Origin: Serratia quinivorans
GTDB taxonomy: Bacteria > Pseudomonadota > Gammaproteobacteria > Enterobacterales > Enterobacteriaceae
DNA length: 64,000 nucleotides
Assembly: GCF_946227985.1 (NCBI RefSeq)
Contig: NZ_CAMKGL010000004.1
Span: 186,001 to 250,000 of the forward strand
Direction of reading: 5' to 3'
Under the pieces are notes generated by a model. The model was not told the origin of the DNA. It saw only the letters and a program-made list of their open reading frames with translations, and did not search any database. Within the stretch, counting starts at the first letter, position 1; each line of letters begins with the position of its first letter. This document shows, in pieces, positions 29,430-38,913 of the stretch. The position numbers were made by a program, and so were the translations under genes.

Positions 29430-30146
29430 ATGCAGACCCCGCACATTCTGATTGTCGAAGACGAGTTAGTCACTCGTAACACCCTGAAGAGCATTTTCGA
29501 GGCGGAAGGCTACGTTGTTCATGAAGCCAATGATGGTGCAGAGATGCACAACATCCTGTCTGAAAATGATATCAATCTGGTTATCATGGACATCAATCTG
29601 CCAGGCAAAAATGGCCTGCTGCTGGCACGCGAATTGCGCGAACAGGCCAGCGTTGCGCTGATGTTCCTGACCGGCCGTGATAACGAAGTTGACAAGATCC
29701 TCGGCCTGGAAATCGGCGCCGATGATTACATCACCAAGCCATTCAATCCGCGTGAATTGACCATTCGCGCACGTAATCTGCTGTCACGCACCATGAACCT
29801 GGGCAGCGTCGGCGAAGAACGTCGCCTGGTTGAAAGCTATAAATTCAACGGTTGGGAGCTGGACATCAACAGCCGCTCACTGATCAGCCCTGCGGGCGAG
29901 CAATACAAACTGCCACGCAGTGAATTCCGCGCCATGCTGCACTTCTGTGAAAACCCGGGCAAGATCCAATCCCGTGGCGAACTGCTGAAGAAGATGACCG
30001 GCCGTGAGCTGAAGCCGCATGACCGCACCGTGGACGTGACTATCCGTCGCATCCGCAAGCACTTCGAATCAACGCCGGACACGCCGGAAATCATCGCGAC
30101 TATTCACGGTGAAGGTTACCGTTTCTGCGGCGATCTGGAAGAGTAA
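29430..30146 (+). CDS. arcA: Aerobic respiration control response regulator ArcA
   Basis: OmpR-family regulator phosphorylated by ArcB under low oxygen; represses respiratory genes. The 238-residue protein has the receiver acidic pocket (VEDE, residues 9-12), phospho-acceptor Asp54 ([12 protein letters not shown]), Lys in [10 protein letters not shown], and the C-terminal winged helix ([17 protein letters not shown]). Length equals E. coli ArcA. The long upstream leader is conserved. Confidence 0.98.
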   Translation: MQTPHILIVEDELVTRNTLKSIFEAEGYVVHEANDGAEMHNILSENDINLVIMDINLPGKNGLLLARELREQASVALMFLTGRDNEVDKILGLEIGADDYITKPFNPRELTIRARNLLSRTMNLGSVGEERRLVESYKFNGWELDINSRSLISPAGEQYKLPRSEFRAMLHFCENPGKIQSRGELLKKMTGRELKPHDRTVDVTIRRIRKHFESTPDTPEIIATIHGEGYRFCGDLEE

Positions 30147-30166
30147 AGCTCCTCCCGCGTTAACAT

Positions 30167-30192
30167 ATTTGGGGTTCCGCAGAACCCCAAAT
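30167..30192. terminator. Bidirectional terminator between arcA and creA
   Basis: ATTTGGGGTTC-CGCA-GAACCCCAAAT, 11-bp perfect stem, then CTTATTTT on the plus strand. It also abuts the creA stop (30194) and can serve creA. Confidence 0.85.
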
Positions 30193-30193
30193 C

Positions 30194-30673
30194 TTATTTT
30201 GCCTCACCCCAGGGGATGATCGGCACAGCGCTCAGTGCATTCTTCGGTGAACCATCCACCACACGGTCTGAATAACTCAGATAAATCAATGCATTGCGGG
30301 TAGCATCGTAGAAACGCACCACCTGCAGTTTCTTGAACACCAGCGACGTTCGCTTCTGGAACACTACCGTCCCTTCCGCCTTACCATTTTTGATTTTATC
30401 GTTCAGCTCAATCGGCCCAACCTGCTGGCAAGAAATGGCGGCATCCGCAGTATCTTCCGCTAATCCCAACCCACCTTTGATGCCACCGGTTTTTGCCCGA
30501 CTGATATAACAAGTTACATTTTTAACATCAGGATCGTCGAACGCTTCCACCACAATTTTATGGTCCGGACCAAAGAGTTTAAATACCGTATCAACCGACC
30601 CAACTTGTTCTGCCTGCGCATTATTTACCGTTGCGCAAACTAAACAAAACAAAAATAACCATCCTTTTTTCAT
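30194..30673 (-). CDS. creA: CreA family periplasmic protein
   Basis: A 159-residue protein with a clear signal peptide ([21 protein letters not shown], cleavage near 21) and the conserved CreA body ([21 protein letters not shown], then [22 protein letters not shown]). Function unknown. In E. coli creA precedes creBCD; here the two-component genes creB/creC and creD are missing and rob follows directly, so CreA cannot depend on a linked Cre system. Confidence 0.92.
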   Translation of the reverse strand: MKKGWLFLFCLVCATVNNAQAEQVGSVDTVFKLFGPDHKIVVEAFDDPDVKNVTCYISRAKTGGIKGGLGLAEDTADAAISCQQVGPIELNDKIKNGKAEGTVVFQKRTSLVFKKLQVVRFYDATRNALIYLSYSDRVVDGSPKNALSAVPIIPWGEAK

Positions 30674-31015
30674 TCACTTAACTCCAATAGGCTAAATCCT
30701 AAAAATGGGTACCGGCAATCAATATTGTTTATGTTTTAGGTCACAGAAAAAGGATCTTTCTGGTCCGCACCCGTCTTTTTAGCACAGAGCGTGAAAAAAA
30801 TCTTTGAGAGTCTCGGAGGAAAAAAATTGCTATTATGCGGCGTCGTTATTTCTTTGCGCCCTTTAAGGTGTGCCCCTGTCCAACTCCCGCGCAACCCGCA
30901 GCGAGAGGCAAAGAGTGCTACGCAAAATGGCTCATGGATCGGTCTGATAGCGCAAGCACCAGCGTGACGAATAAACAGTTCGGGTCCCGACCCTAAAGCT
31001 CTACGAGGAAGATCT
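30674..31015. other. creA/rob divergent region, 342 bp
   Basis: Contains an extended -10 element TGC-TATTAT (30828-30836) on the plus strand, a candidate rob promoter that would give a leader of about 175 nt. No clear MarA/SoxS/Rob box and no small gene were seen. Confidence 0.4.
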
Positions 31016-31885
31016 ATGGATCAAGCCGGTATCATTCGTGATCTGCTTAGCTGGCTGGAAAGCCATTTGGACCAGCCCTTGTCGCTGGACAACGTGGCGG
31101 CGAAAGCGGGTTACTCAAAATGGCATCTACAACGGATGTTCAAAGATATTACCGGTAACGCCATCGGCGCTTATATCCGGGCAAGGAGATTATCCAAGGC
31201 AGCAGTGGCGCTGCGTTTAACCAGCCGCCCTATTTTGGATATCGCCTTACAGTATCGCTTCGACTCGCAGCAGACATTTACGCGCGCATTTAAAAAACAG
31301 TTTGCGCAAACGCCGGCGTTGTATCGCCGTGCCGAAGACTGGAACTCATTCGGCATCTGTCCGCCAATCCGCCTGGGCGCCTTTACCCTGCCGCAGCCCG
31401 AGTTTGTCACGTTGCCGGAACAGCATTTGATTGGCCTGACGCAAAGCTATTCGTGCACGCTGGAGCAAATTTCGAACTTCCGTACCGAGCTGCGTTCACA
31501 GTTCTGGCGCCAATACCTGGGTGAAGCTGAGACGCTGCCGCCGGTGCTGTACGGTCTGCACCATTCGCGTCCAAGCCAGGAAAAGGACGACGAGCAGGAA
31601 GTGTTGTATACCACGGCGCTGGAACCGCATCACGTACCGAAGGAAATTCAGGCTGGGCAGCCGCTGACGCTGCAAGGTGGCGAGTATGCGATGTTCAGTT
31701 ATGAAGGCCCGACCTCTGGCCTGCAGGACTTTATTCTGACGCTGTACGGCACTTGCCTGCCGGCACTCAAACTCACGCGCCGCAAAGGGCACGACATTGA
31801 GCGCTTTTATCCCAAGGGTGACCGTCGGCCACCCCAACCGCCGACCGAGATCAACTGCGACTATTTGATCCCGATCCGCCGTTAA
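31016..31885 (+). CDS. rob: AraC/XylS-family regulator Rob
   Basis: Activator of the mar/sox/rob regulon (efflux, stress). The 289-residue protein has the two-helix-turn-helix AraC DNA-binding domain at the N-terminus (about 8-106, ending QTFTRAFKKQFAQTPALYRR) and a C-terminal GyrI-like effector domain (about 120-289), the reverse of most AraC proteins but typical for Rob. Its stop overlaps that of convergent gpmB by 3 nt. Confidence 0.96.
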   Translation: MDQAGIIRDLLSWLESHLDQPLSLDNVAAKAGYSKWHLQRMFKDITGNAIGAYIRARRLSKAAVALRLTSRPILDIALQYRFDSQQTFTRAFKKQFAQTPALYRRAEDWNSFGICPPIRLGAFTLPQPEFVTLPEQHLIGLTQSYSCTLEQISNFRTELRSQFWRQYLGEAETLPPVLYGLHHSRPSQEKDDEQEVLYTTALEPHHVPKEIQAGQPLTLQGGEYAMFSYEGPTSGLQDFILTLYGTCLPALKLTRRKGHDIERFYPKGDRRPPQPPTEINCDYLIPIRR

Positions 31886-32529
31886 CGCTGCAGTTCGTCC
31901 AGTGCGGGCATGTCCAGATGCGTGACATCGCCCGCCGTTTCGACAATCCAGCCAGAAGCCAACCATGGGCTCTGCTGATGATCGACTCGTGACAGTGAAC
32001 AGTTGCGTAAACGCAGGCGGCGCTCGGCATAGGCCGGTAGCCCGAGCACGGTACTGATCAGACAGCCTAAAGCGATACCATGGCTGACAATCAGCGGTTT
32101 GCTGCCCTCGGGCAACATCAGGCAACTTTCCAGTGCCTCGCGCATCCGATCGCCCAACTCGCTCATTGACTCACCTTGAGGGATACGGCCATCGGCAGTA
32201 CCATCGACCATCTGTTTGCGCCACTGTTCTTCCTGTGGCGTCAGGCTGTCGATTAAGCGCTCTTCCAGCACCCCCATATGCAGCTCACGCAAACGTGGAT
32301 CGTTTATGACCTCGCAACCGCAAGCTTCTGCGATGATTTGCGCGGTGCGGCGGGTACGCCCCAAATCGCTGGTAATCACGTGCGTGATGCCGAGCTTGCT
32401 GACGCGTTGGGCAACAAGATGAGCCTGATGTTCACCGTGGGCGGTTAACGGGCTGTCGGACTGACCCTGGATACGGCGAGCCGCATTCCATTCCGTTTCG
32501 CCGTGGCGAACGAGGTATACCTGTAACAT
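31882..32529 (-). CDS. gpmB: Histidine-phosphatase family protein GpmB
   Basis: A 215-residue member of the 2,3-bisphosphoglycerate-independent-looking histidine phosphatase branch. The catalytic His is in LVRHGETEWN (residue 8), with the second His in LIVSHGIALG. Historically called phosphoglycerate mutase 2; mutase activity is doubtful and a phosphatase role is more likely. Length equals E. coli GpmB. Confidence 0.93.
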   Translation of the reverse strand: MLQVYLVRHGETEWNAARRIQGQSDSPLTAHGEHQAHLVAQRVSKLGITHVITSDLGRTRRTAQIIAEACGCEVINDPRLRELHMGVLEERLIDSLTPQEEQWRKQMVDGTADGRIPQGESMSELGDRMREALESCLMLPEGSKPLIVSHGIALGCLISTVLGLPAYAERRLRLRNCSLSRVDHQQSPWLASGWIVETAGDVTHLDMPALDELQR

Positions 32530-32640
32530 TTTGCTTTTCCGTTATACTGCGTGAAACCTGAGTTTATCGTCGTCAAATGCCGCTTGCGCAAGCGTCTGAC
32601 GTATTGAATAGGCTCTTAGCTTAAGGATGCCAAACCCGTT

Positions 32641-33177
32641 ATGTATCATGTTGTCGCTGCAACTACCAACCCGGCAAAGATCAAGGCTATTCAACTGGCC
32701 TTTGAGGACACTTTTGGCCAGGACCAATGCCGCATTGAATCGGTCGACGTCGCCAGTGGCGTTTCACTGCAACCCATAGGTAATCTCGAAACCCGCACCG
32801 GTGCACGCCAGCGTGTTATGGAAGCACGGCAGGTACGCCCAGAAGCCGACTTTTGGGTCGGCGTGGAGGCAGGAATCGAAGAGAATATGACTTTCGCCTG
32901 GATGACGGTGGAAAACCCGCAGACCCGCGGCGAATCGCGCTCAGCCAGCCTGATGCTGCCGGAGACGATTTTACAGGGAATTCGCGCCGGCCGCGAATTG
33001 GGCAGTGAAATGGCACTCATCACCGGCAATGCCGAAGTGAAACGCCAGGGTGGCGCTATTGGCATCTTTACCGATGGGCGCTTGAGCCGCACCAGCGTTT
33101 ACCATCAGGCTCTGCTGCTGGCACTGGTCCCTTTCCACAACCCGATCTACCAGGACCACAACGCGCCGCAAAAATAA
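32641..33177 (+). CDS. yjjX: Inosine/xanthosine triphosphatase
   Basis: House-cleaning nucleotide hydrolase removing ITP and XTP. The 178-residue protein begins [17 protein letters not shown] and has the family block VGVEAGIEE and [12 protein letters not shown]. Divergent from gpmB, convergent with trpR. Confidence 0.94.
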   Translation: MYHVVAATTNPAKIKAIQLAFEDTFGQDQCRIESVDVASGVSLQPIGNLETRTGARQRVMEARQVRPEADFWVGVEAGIEENMTFAWMTVENPQTRGESRSASLMLPETILQGIRAGRELGSEMALITGNAEVKRQGGAIGIFTDGRLSRTSVYHQALLLALVPFHNPIYQDHNAPQK

Positions 33178-33195
33178 GCCCCGCCGGGCGCGGCG

Positions 33196-33525
33196 CTACG
33201 GTGCCTCGCCCAGCAATTGCTGCTCCAGCCACTGCTTCAACGCCGGCGTCGCGGCCTTCAGGCTGTTCGAACCGCGAGTGATGGTGGCAATTCCCGCCCC
33301 CAGTTCGTTCTTCAGCTCACGCTGGCTCATCTCACCGCGCATCAATTCCTGGATAATCCGTACCCTTGTGCCTAAAGCCGTACGTTCGTCCGGCGTCAAC
33401 AACAGCTGCATCAGCGGCTGATGCAGATCCTGGGCAAACGAATTCTGCAGCAGCGCAACAAAGCGCAGCCAATCCTCATTACCTTGTTCTGAAAGAGCCG
33501 GGTCGTTAAGCGATAATTGCGTCAT
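33196..33525 (-). CDS. trpR: Trp operon repressor
   Basis: Tryptophan-responsive repressor, 109 residues, all-helical dimer. The recognition helices are visible ([25 protein letters not shown], about 67-91). Autoregulated: an operator overlaps its own promoter just upstream. Confidence 0.97.
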   Translation of the reverse strand: MTQLSLNDPALSEQGNEDWLRFVALLQNSFAQDLHQPLMQLLLTPDERTALGTRVRIIQELMRGEMSQRELKNELGAGIATITRGSNSLKAATPALKQWLEQQLLGEAP

Positions 33526-33538
33526 GGCAAGCCACCAT

Positions 33539-33578
33539 ACTATTTAACTAGTACAGCAGCATACCATAGCGACGTCAA
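33539..33578 (-). promoter_or_regulatory. trpR: trpR promoter with trp operator
   Basis: Minus strand TTGACG, 17-bp spacer, TGTACT (33550-33555). The operator ACTAGTTAAATAGT (33539-33552) overlaps the -10 and differs at one base from the perfect ACTAGTTAACTAGT palindrome, fitting autorepression by TrpR. Confidence 0.8.
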
Positions 33579-33580
33579 AA

Positions 33581-35509
33581 TCAATAACGCCTCTGCCACT
33601 CGGCGTCGGTCAGCACTTTAGCCGGCCGATGCATGAGATAGCGATAAAATGCGTCGTAAGCCAACACGTTCTTCACGTAAGAACGGGTTTCCGAGAACGG
33701 GATGCTTTCGACAAATGCCACGGCATCCACCCGTCCTTCACTGTTGCCCAACCAGGTATTCACCCGAGATGGGCCGGCATTGTAAGCCGCCGATGACAGG
33801 ATCCGGTTGCGGCCGAACTGCTGGTAAACATACTCGAGGTAGCTGGTGCCGATAATAATATTAACCCGCGGATCAAGCAGTTGGCTGGGGCTTGTGTAAC
33901 CGGGAATATTGTACATCTGCACGGTATGCTGCGCGGTACGTGGCATGACCTGCATCAGGCCGCTGGCCCCTACCGGTGACTGCGCTTTCGGATTCCAGGC
34001 GCTCTCCTGACGAGCAATCGCCATGGCATAACTCGGCGTTATCCCCTTGTCATCGGTCGCCGCGCGGAACTCTTGCGGCCAGGCTACCGGGAAACGTTCT
34101 TCAAGGTGATCCCACATTTTGCCGACGATAGTCGCCTGCACGCTGAGATCGGCCCATTTCTGCTCGAAGGCATAACGCGCCAGCGCTTCCTGTTCCGGGC
34201 GGCTGCGACTGGCCACGAAGGACGTCCACTCGCTGCGCGCCAGGTTATCCATATTCCAGTACATCAACTCGCGCACCCGGGCAATTTCCGGCCCGTCCAC
34301 CAATGAAGCGCGAGGTTTTGCCGCTACCGCCACCATCACCGGGTAAGGCGTATTCAGTTTCTGTGCCGCTACCATCGGGTAGAAGCCACGTTCGGTCATC
34401 AGCCGACGCAGGATCTCTTCTCCTTCGCTGCGTTTGCCTTCGTCCAGTAACATGCTCGCACGCCAGTAACGCCATTCATCCTTATTACGCGACTCCGTCG
34501 GTAAACGCGCCAGCCAGGTTGCCACACCCTGGCGATCGCCAGCCCCCAGTGCCATACGCACGCGTCGCTCCAGCAGTGCCGGTGACTGACTACGCAGGAT
34601 CACCTTGTCGCGCCACTGAGTCTGTTCAAAGGTCGCATCGCTGCCCATCAGGCGCCATGCCACCGCTTCCTCCAGCCCCAGCCGCTCGCTGTCGCTCATT
34701 TTCTGCAGCCGGGCGAGGGTCGGGATCATCGCCCGGGCGTTTTCCGCATCCTGACGCGCCAGGCGTTCGAAGGCGATACCGGTCGCTGCACGGGTAAAGT
34801 CGGTCGGCCCCACGCTGCGGGCAAAAGACTCGACCGTCGCGGGATCGTTTTGCAGGCGTACCAGGGCATCACCCATGGTCTGATAATCTGACGGCAATTG
34901 GCGATAGAGACTGTTTACCAGGCCACTGTTGCCCTCCTTCAACGCCAGCTTCATGCGCTCCAGAATAGCCGACGGGGTTTGTTTACCCGCCCCCTGCCAG
35001 ACGCTGAACAGCTTGTCACAGGCCGCCGGCAGCGATTTACCGCTCATCCAGATGTCGTCAACGCCGCTCCAGGCCGCGGTCTGATCGCCAGTGGCCCATT
35101 TGGCATAGTAGTAATTGCAACGCGCAGCAATAGGTTTCGGCGCCTGCGGGCTGAAGGCCAGCAGAGTACGCCAGTCTTCGCGTCGCGCCAGTTCATTAAC
35201 AAAACGCGGGGCCAGCGACTTGGCCGGCGGCAGCGTCGGGTGCTGCTTGATAAAGTCGTTAACCTCAGAGAATCCGGCCTGGCTGAGATCTTGCGTCAGC
35301 TCACGGTATTCCAGATAAGGGTAAAGCGGGTAATCACGCAGCGTCGGCATCAGTTGCGCCACCACGTCCATCTGATTGCTGTCCCACGCCTGCTTGATCT
35401 GCAGGTAACGCTGACGCTGAGCGTCCAGGGAATCCGCCAATGCGGCGCTTGAAAATGCCGTCAGGCACAGGCCCACAGCCAAAAACCGCCACTTGTCTAC
35501 CTTGACCAT
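33581..35509 (-). CDS. slt: Soluble lytic murein transglycosylase Slt70
   Basis: Periplasmic exo-transglycosylase cleaving peptidoglycan glycan strands to 1,6-anhydro products. The 642-residue protein has a signal peptide (FLAVGLCLTAFSSAALA), a long helical U-shaped domain, and the C-terminal lysozyme-like domain with catalytic Glu in AIARQESAWNPKA followed by GLMQVMPRTA and AYNAGPSRV. Next to trpR as in E. coli. Confidence 0.96.
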   Translation of the reverse strand: MVKVDKWRFLAVGLCLTAFSSAALADSLDAQRQRYLQIKQAWDSNQMDVVAQLMPTLRDYPLYPYLEYRELTQDLSQAGFSEVNDFIKQHPTLPPAKSLAPRFVNELARREDWRTLLAFSPQAPKPIAARCNYYYAKWATGDQTAAWSGVDDIWMSGKSLPAACDKLFSVWQGAGKQTPSAILERMKLALKEGNSGLVNSLYRQLPSDYQTMGDALVRLQNDPATVESFARSVGPTDFTRAATGIAFERLARQDAENARAMIPTLARLQKMSDSERLGLEEAVAWRLMGSDATFEQTQWRDKVILRSQSPALLERRVRMALGAGDRQGVATWLARLPTESRNKDEWRYWRASMLLDEGKRSEGEEILRRLMTERGFYPMVAAQKLNTPYPVMVAVAAKPRASLVDGPEIARVRELMYWNMDNLARSEWTSFVASRSRPEQEALARYAFEQKWADLSVQATIVGKMWDHLEERFPVAWPQEFRAATDDKGITPSYAMAIARQESAWNPKAQSPVGASGLMQVMPRTAQHTVQMYNIPGYTSPSQLLDPRVNIIIGTSYLEYVYQQFGRNRILSSAAYNAGPSRVNTWLGNSEGRVDAVAFVESIPFSETRSYVKNVLAYDAFYRYLMHRPAKVLTDAEWQRRY

Positions 35510-36255
35510 ACTGACTCTTTCCTCGCTAATGCTGATGGTGTTGCCAGAGCCGCTTCACCCCGTTGCCGCGCTACGCCAGCAGCCAACGGATCGGTGAACC
35601 CGGCTCTCCGAGTTTTACTCGCCCTGTCGTGGATAACATCTATCCGGCACGCCAGAGCAAAAAGAGGGGCGCTGAGCAACCCGCTCAGCCGTCTATCATA
35701 GACAGCAGGATCGCTTATCCATTCACTACTGTAGAAGAAGTTTATCGCCACGATGGGCTTCAGGTAAAAAAGGTTTACCCTCGCTGACAAATCAATTAAA
35801 GCTGGCGGCAATTTTTGCCGTTTTAATCATTTCATCCTGGGGCTAATGCTAAAAACCGGTCGGATCCGCGATTATTAGTCCCCACCGCCAATATAAAACC
35901 AAGCCATTTGAAATTATTAGCCGTCGCAGTATTTCGCACTCAAAACGATGGGCAGAAACGTTGCGCAAACCGCCAGAATCCAGGCCTGGCGCGCCAACTT
36001 TGCAGAAAACGCCTGGCAAACCCCGGTGGTCGTTTTTATACTATTAAAAAAGGCTAAGATAATTCCGAGAAAATGGCACATAAAGCGCGCAACAGGGATA
36101 TCTTATAATACAATCCGCGCCAATTATGGGTTAGATAGTGTTCATCAGGCAGTGCGATTGACAGTTTTCAGCAAGACAATTATCCCTTCGACCGGGTTAG
36201 GCTTCTCATCGTTATGTTGCCGCAACAGTACTGCGGACGTGGGCAGGAATGGCAG
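35510..36255. other. 746-bp slt/yfiR intergenic region
   Basis: No convincing protein gene: the open frames here lack ribosome sites and family-like sequence. It holds a hairpin with T run at 35806-35824 and a perfect TATAAT at 36104-36109, a possible yfiR promoter -10 without a good -35, leaving a leader of about 145 nt. A small RNA on the plus strand ending near 35824 is possible. Confidence 0.45.
35806..35824 (+). terminator. Orphan terminator-like hairpin upstream of yfiR
   Basis: CGGCAA-TTT-TTGCCG followed by TTTT. It has no recognised gene before it on the plus strand. Confidence 0.45.
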
Positions 36256-36870
36256 ATGAAGATGGCAAAAAATGCCGCGTTGTTAGTGACCTGCGCAAAA
36301 AACTCATTCACGAGTTTCCTGTCCGCACGTCTGAAGTACGGCCGTCTGTTATCGTTGGTTCTGCTCGCCCTGTTGGCATTTCCCGGTTTGGCCCGCCCGG
36401 AGACTGGCGATCTTCATAAAAATCGCACCCATGCCGTCACCACAGTGGTGGTCGGCATCATCAGCTATGCCCGCTGGCCTAGTGGGCCCAACCCTATCCG
36501 GCTGTGCGTGACGGCGCCGACACAATATGCCGACGGACTGTTCGATCCCATCCTGCTTAGCGCGCCCAGGCCAATAAAAGCCGAGCGCATCGCTTTCGAC
36601 AGCCCCTTACTGAGCAGCGGCTGTGACGTGATTTATTTAGGCAATATCAATGCCGGGCAGAAACAGAATTTCATCCAGCGCATTAGCGGCCATTCGATTC
36701 TCAGCATCAGCGAGAACGATGCTGAGTGTTCTGCCGGCAACGCATTTTGCCTGCAGTTCGAAGGGGATGAGGCCAGCTTTAAGGTGAACCTTGATGCACT
36801 GGCACGCAGCGGCGTACGCGTTCACCCCAACGTGCTGCAGCTGGCACGCAAACCGGGGCCGCCGCTATGA
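36256..36870 (+). CDS. yfiR: Periplasmic YfiR family repressor of the diguanylate cyclase
   Basis: Known: YfiR is a periplasmic protein that binds and inhibits YfiN until sequestered by YfiB. Seen: 204 residues, a hydrophobic export segment (LLSLVLLALLAFPGLARPETG, about 27-50) after a long basic N-terminus, then the YfiR/HmsC-like domain with four Cys (LCVTAP, SGCDVIY, AECSAG, AFCLQF) that could form two disulfides. Start at 36256 is set by AGGAA about 7 nt upstream; a start at 36214 would give a worse signal peptide. The stop overlaps the yfiN start (ATGA). Confidence 0.85.
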   Translation: MKMAKNAALLVTCAKNSFTSFLSARLKYGRLLSLVLLALLAFPGLARPETGDLHKNRTHAVTTVVVGIISYARWPSGPNPIRLCVTAPTQYADGLFDPILLSAPRPIKAERIAFDSPLLSSGCDVIYLGNINAGQKQNFIQRISGHSILSISENDAECSAGNAFCLQFEGDEASFKVNLDALARSGVRVHPNVLQLARKPGPPL

Positions 36871-38114
36871 AGTGGTTGCGCAAGAACCGATCGGGGCAAT
36901 CACGCCCGACGCTGGGCCGGGTGCTGCAACGAGTGCATCTTGGGTTGGCGTTGATTGCCGTCGGCACCGCCGGAATTTTCCTGACCCTGGTCGCGCTGTT
37001 TGCGCTGCGCGCTTATGCCGACCATAACCTGCATCTGATTGCGCGCTCCATCAGCTATACCGTCGAAGCTGCCGTGGTGTTTGAAGACCGCACCGCCGCA
37101 CGTGAGGCGCTGGTATTGATCGCCTCCAAAGAGGAGGTCTCGGAAGCAAGAATTCTGAATAACAGCGGCAAAGTGCTCGCCACCTGGCGTCACCCCAAAG
37201 ATGGCCCACTACACGGTATGGAACAAATCGTGGCCCACTGGGCGCTGCCGGAGCCGGTGATCCTGCCGATTACTCATGAAGGCAAAGAGGTCGGTAAAGT
37301 TTGGCTGCTTGGCCACGGCGGCAGCCTGCTGCGCTTTCTGTTGCGCGGCATGATTGGCATGATCGCCTGTCTGGTGCTCAGTACCCTGTGTGCGCTGGTG
37401 CTCTCCCGCCGCATGCTGGTGGGCATTGTCCGTTCTCTGGATGACATCGCCAATGTGGCGCATGCGGTACGTCGCGATCGCGCCTTTGGCCTGCGGGTGC
37501 CATCGGCACCGATTGCCGAACTGCATGAGCTGAGCATCGACTTTAATGGCCTGCTCGACGAACTGGAAGCCTGGCAGGCACACCTGAAACAGGAAAATGA
37601 CTCACTGACTCACCGGGCCACCCACGACAGCCTGACCGGCTTGCCGAACCGCGCCTTCTTTGAGGGCCGTCTGAGCCGTGCGCTGGGGGACATTAAACCC
37701 ACCGAAAAACTGGCGGTGCTGTTTATCGACGGTGACCGCTTCAAGGAAGTTAACGACAGTTACGGCCACGCCGCAGGCGATGTGGTGTTGACAACCATTG
37801 CCGGGCGCATTCGCGCGCAGCTGCGTGAAAGCGATCTGGTGGCACGTTTGGGAGGTGATGAGTTCGCCGTATTGTTGGCGCCGGTCCACACTACGGAAGA
37901 TGTCCTGCAGATTGCCGATAACATTATCGACTGCATGACCCAACCGGTGATTTTACCGAACGATGAGGCGGTGATTTCCTCTCTGAGTATCGGTATTGCA
38001 CTTTACCCCGAGCATGCGGTAACGCCTCAGGGGCTCTTGCACGAAGCTGACGATGCGATGTACCAGGCAAAGCATCGTTATAACGGAGGCTGGCGGCTGG
38101 CAATACAAAAATAA
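36867..38114 (+). CDS. yfiN: Membrane diguanylate cyclase YfiN/DgcN
   Basis: Makes cyclic-di-GMP from two GTP. Layout of the 415-residue protein: TM1 at about 26-49, a periplasmic CHASE8-type domain (50-150), TM2 at 158-180, HAMP (180-240), GGDEF domain (250-410). The active-site loop is intact (RLGGDEFAV, GGDEF at 329-333) and a product-binding inhibitory site RESD (320-323) lies five residues upstream, so the enzyme should be active and feedback-inhibited. ATGA overlap with yfiR and 36 nt before yfiB indicate one operon. In E. coli yfiRNB lies elsewhere on the chromosome. Confidence 0.93.
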   Translation: MKWLRKNRSGQSRPTLGRVLQRVHLGLALIAVGTAGIFLTLVALFALRAYADHNLHLIARSISYTVEAAVVFEDRTAAREALVLIASKEEVSEARILNNSGKVLATWRHPKDGPLHGMEQIVAHWALPEPVILPITHEGKEVGKVWLLGHGGSLLRFLLRGMIGMIACLVLSTLCALVLSRRMLVGIVRSLDDIANVAHAVRRDRAFGLRVPSAPIAELHELSIDFNGLLDELEAWQAHLKQENDSLTHRATHDSLTGLPNRAFFEGRLSRALGDIKPTEKLAVLFIDGDRFKEVNDSYGHAAGDVVLTTIAGRIRAQLRESDLVARLGGDEFAVLLAPVHTTEDVLQIADNIIDCMTQPVILPNDEAVISSLSIGIALYPEHAVTPQGLLHEADDAMYQAKHRYNGGWRLAIQK

Positions 38115-38150
38115 AGCCCCGGCTAAAAAATAAAACTAGGGATTTTGATT

Positions 38151-38648
38151 ATGATACAGCAAACACTAAAAAACCGTTTTTCACTGCTGGCGATGATGTT
38201 TATCGCCCTGCTGGCCCTCGCCGGCTGCCAGAGCAAACCTCAGGGCCTGACGCCCGAGCAAATTGCCCTGTTGCAGTCGCAAGGGTTCAAGCTGACCGAT
38301 AACGGCTGGGAGTTTGGCCTGTCCGACAAGGTGCTGTTTGGTAATAACATCGGCAAGCTGAACCCGGAAAGTACCGACACGGTACAAAAAATGGGCCGCG
38401 CGTTGATGAGCGTCGGCATCACGCAGTTCCGTTTGGATGGTCATACGGATAATTACGGTGAAGACAGCTATAACGATCAGCTCTCTCTGCGTCGCGCCAA
38501 TGCAGTGGCCGATCTGCTCGCCAGCGTAGGCATTCCACGTGCCAACATCGAAACCCGCGGCATGGGTAAACGCGATCCGGTGGCCGATAACCGCACCTCC
38601 AGCGGCCGGGCGGAAAACCGCCGCGTCGCGATAGTCGTCACCCCTTAA
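38151..38648 (+). CDS. yfiB: OmpA-like outer-membrane lipoprotein YfiB
   Basis: Known: YfiB binds peptidoglycan and releases YfiN by sequestering YfiR. Seen: 165 residues with a lipobox LALAGC (Cys26) and an OmpA C-terminal peptidoglycan-binding domain (GHTDNYGEDSYNDQLSLRRA, then RVAIVV). The residue after Cys26 is Gln, not Asp, predicting outer-membrane sorting. ATG at 38151 has AGG about 10 nt upstream; a TTG two codons earlier is less likely. Third gene of yfiRNB. Confidence 0.93.
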   Translation: MIQQTLKNRFSLLAMMFIALLALAGCQSKPQGLTPEQIALLQSQGFKLTDNGWEFGLSDKVLFGNNIGKLNPESTDTVQKMGRALMSVGITQFRLDGHTDNYGEDSYNDQLSLRRANAVADLLASVGIPRANIETRGMGKRDPVADNRTSSGRAENRRVAIVVTP

Positions 38649-38656
38649 GCAACCAA

Positions 38657-38678
38657 TATGCGCCTTCACCGGCGCATA
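38657..38678. terminator. Hairpin after yfiB
   Basis: TATGCGCC-TTCACC-GGCGCATA, 8-bp perfect stem, 9 nt after the yfiB stop. It is followed by AAGGGTTATA rather than a T run, so termination is uncertain. Confidence 0.45.
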
Positions 38679-38758
38679 AAGGGTTATACTTGACGATCGC
38701 TGTGTGATGTCTGGGATCCGCTTTCGAAACGGGCTACACTCCGCAGCCAGACATCCTA

Positions 38759-38885
38759 TATACCCTAAATAATTGGAGTTGCATCAAGGCGGCAAGGGAG
38801 CATATCCCGATGAGCTTACTGTGGTAAGTAATTCGGGTAAGTGAACGCAGCCAACACAGAGGCAACTTCAAGTATGACGGGTATA
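38759..38885 (+). repeat. ERIC element, 127 bp, upstream of ettA
   Basis: Bounded by TATACCC and GGGTATA, exactly 127 bp. The core reads CCCGATGAGCTTACTGTGG then TAAGTAATTCGGGTAAG, then GCAGCCAACACAGAGGCAAC. It ends 28 nt before the ettA start and so is probably in the ettA leader or promoter region. Confidence 0.92.
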
Positions 38886-38913
38886 AAAACTGATATAGAG
38901 AGGCAGAGGCACC

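Noticed and set aside
35948-36259. 103-codon frame before yfiR
   Set aside because: No ribosome site, no family-like pattern, runs into yfiR in another frame.
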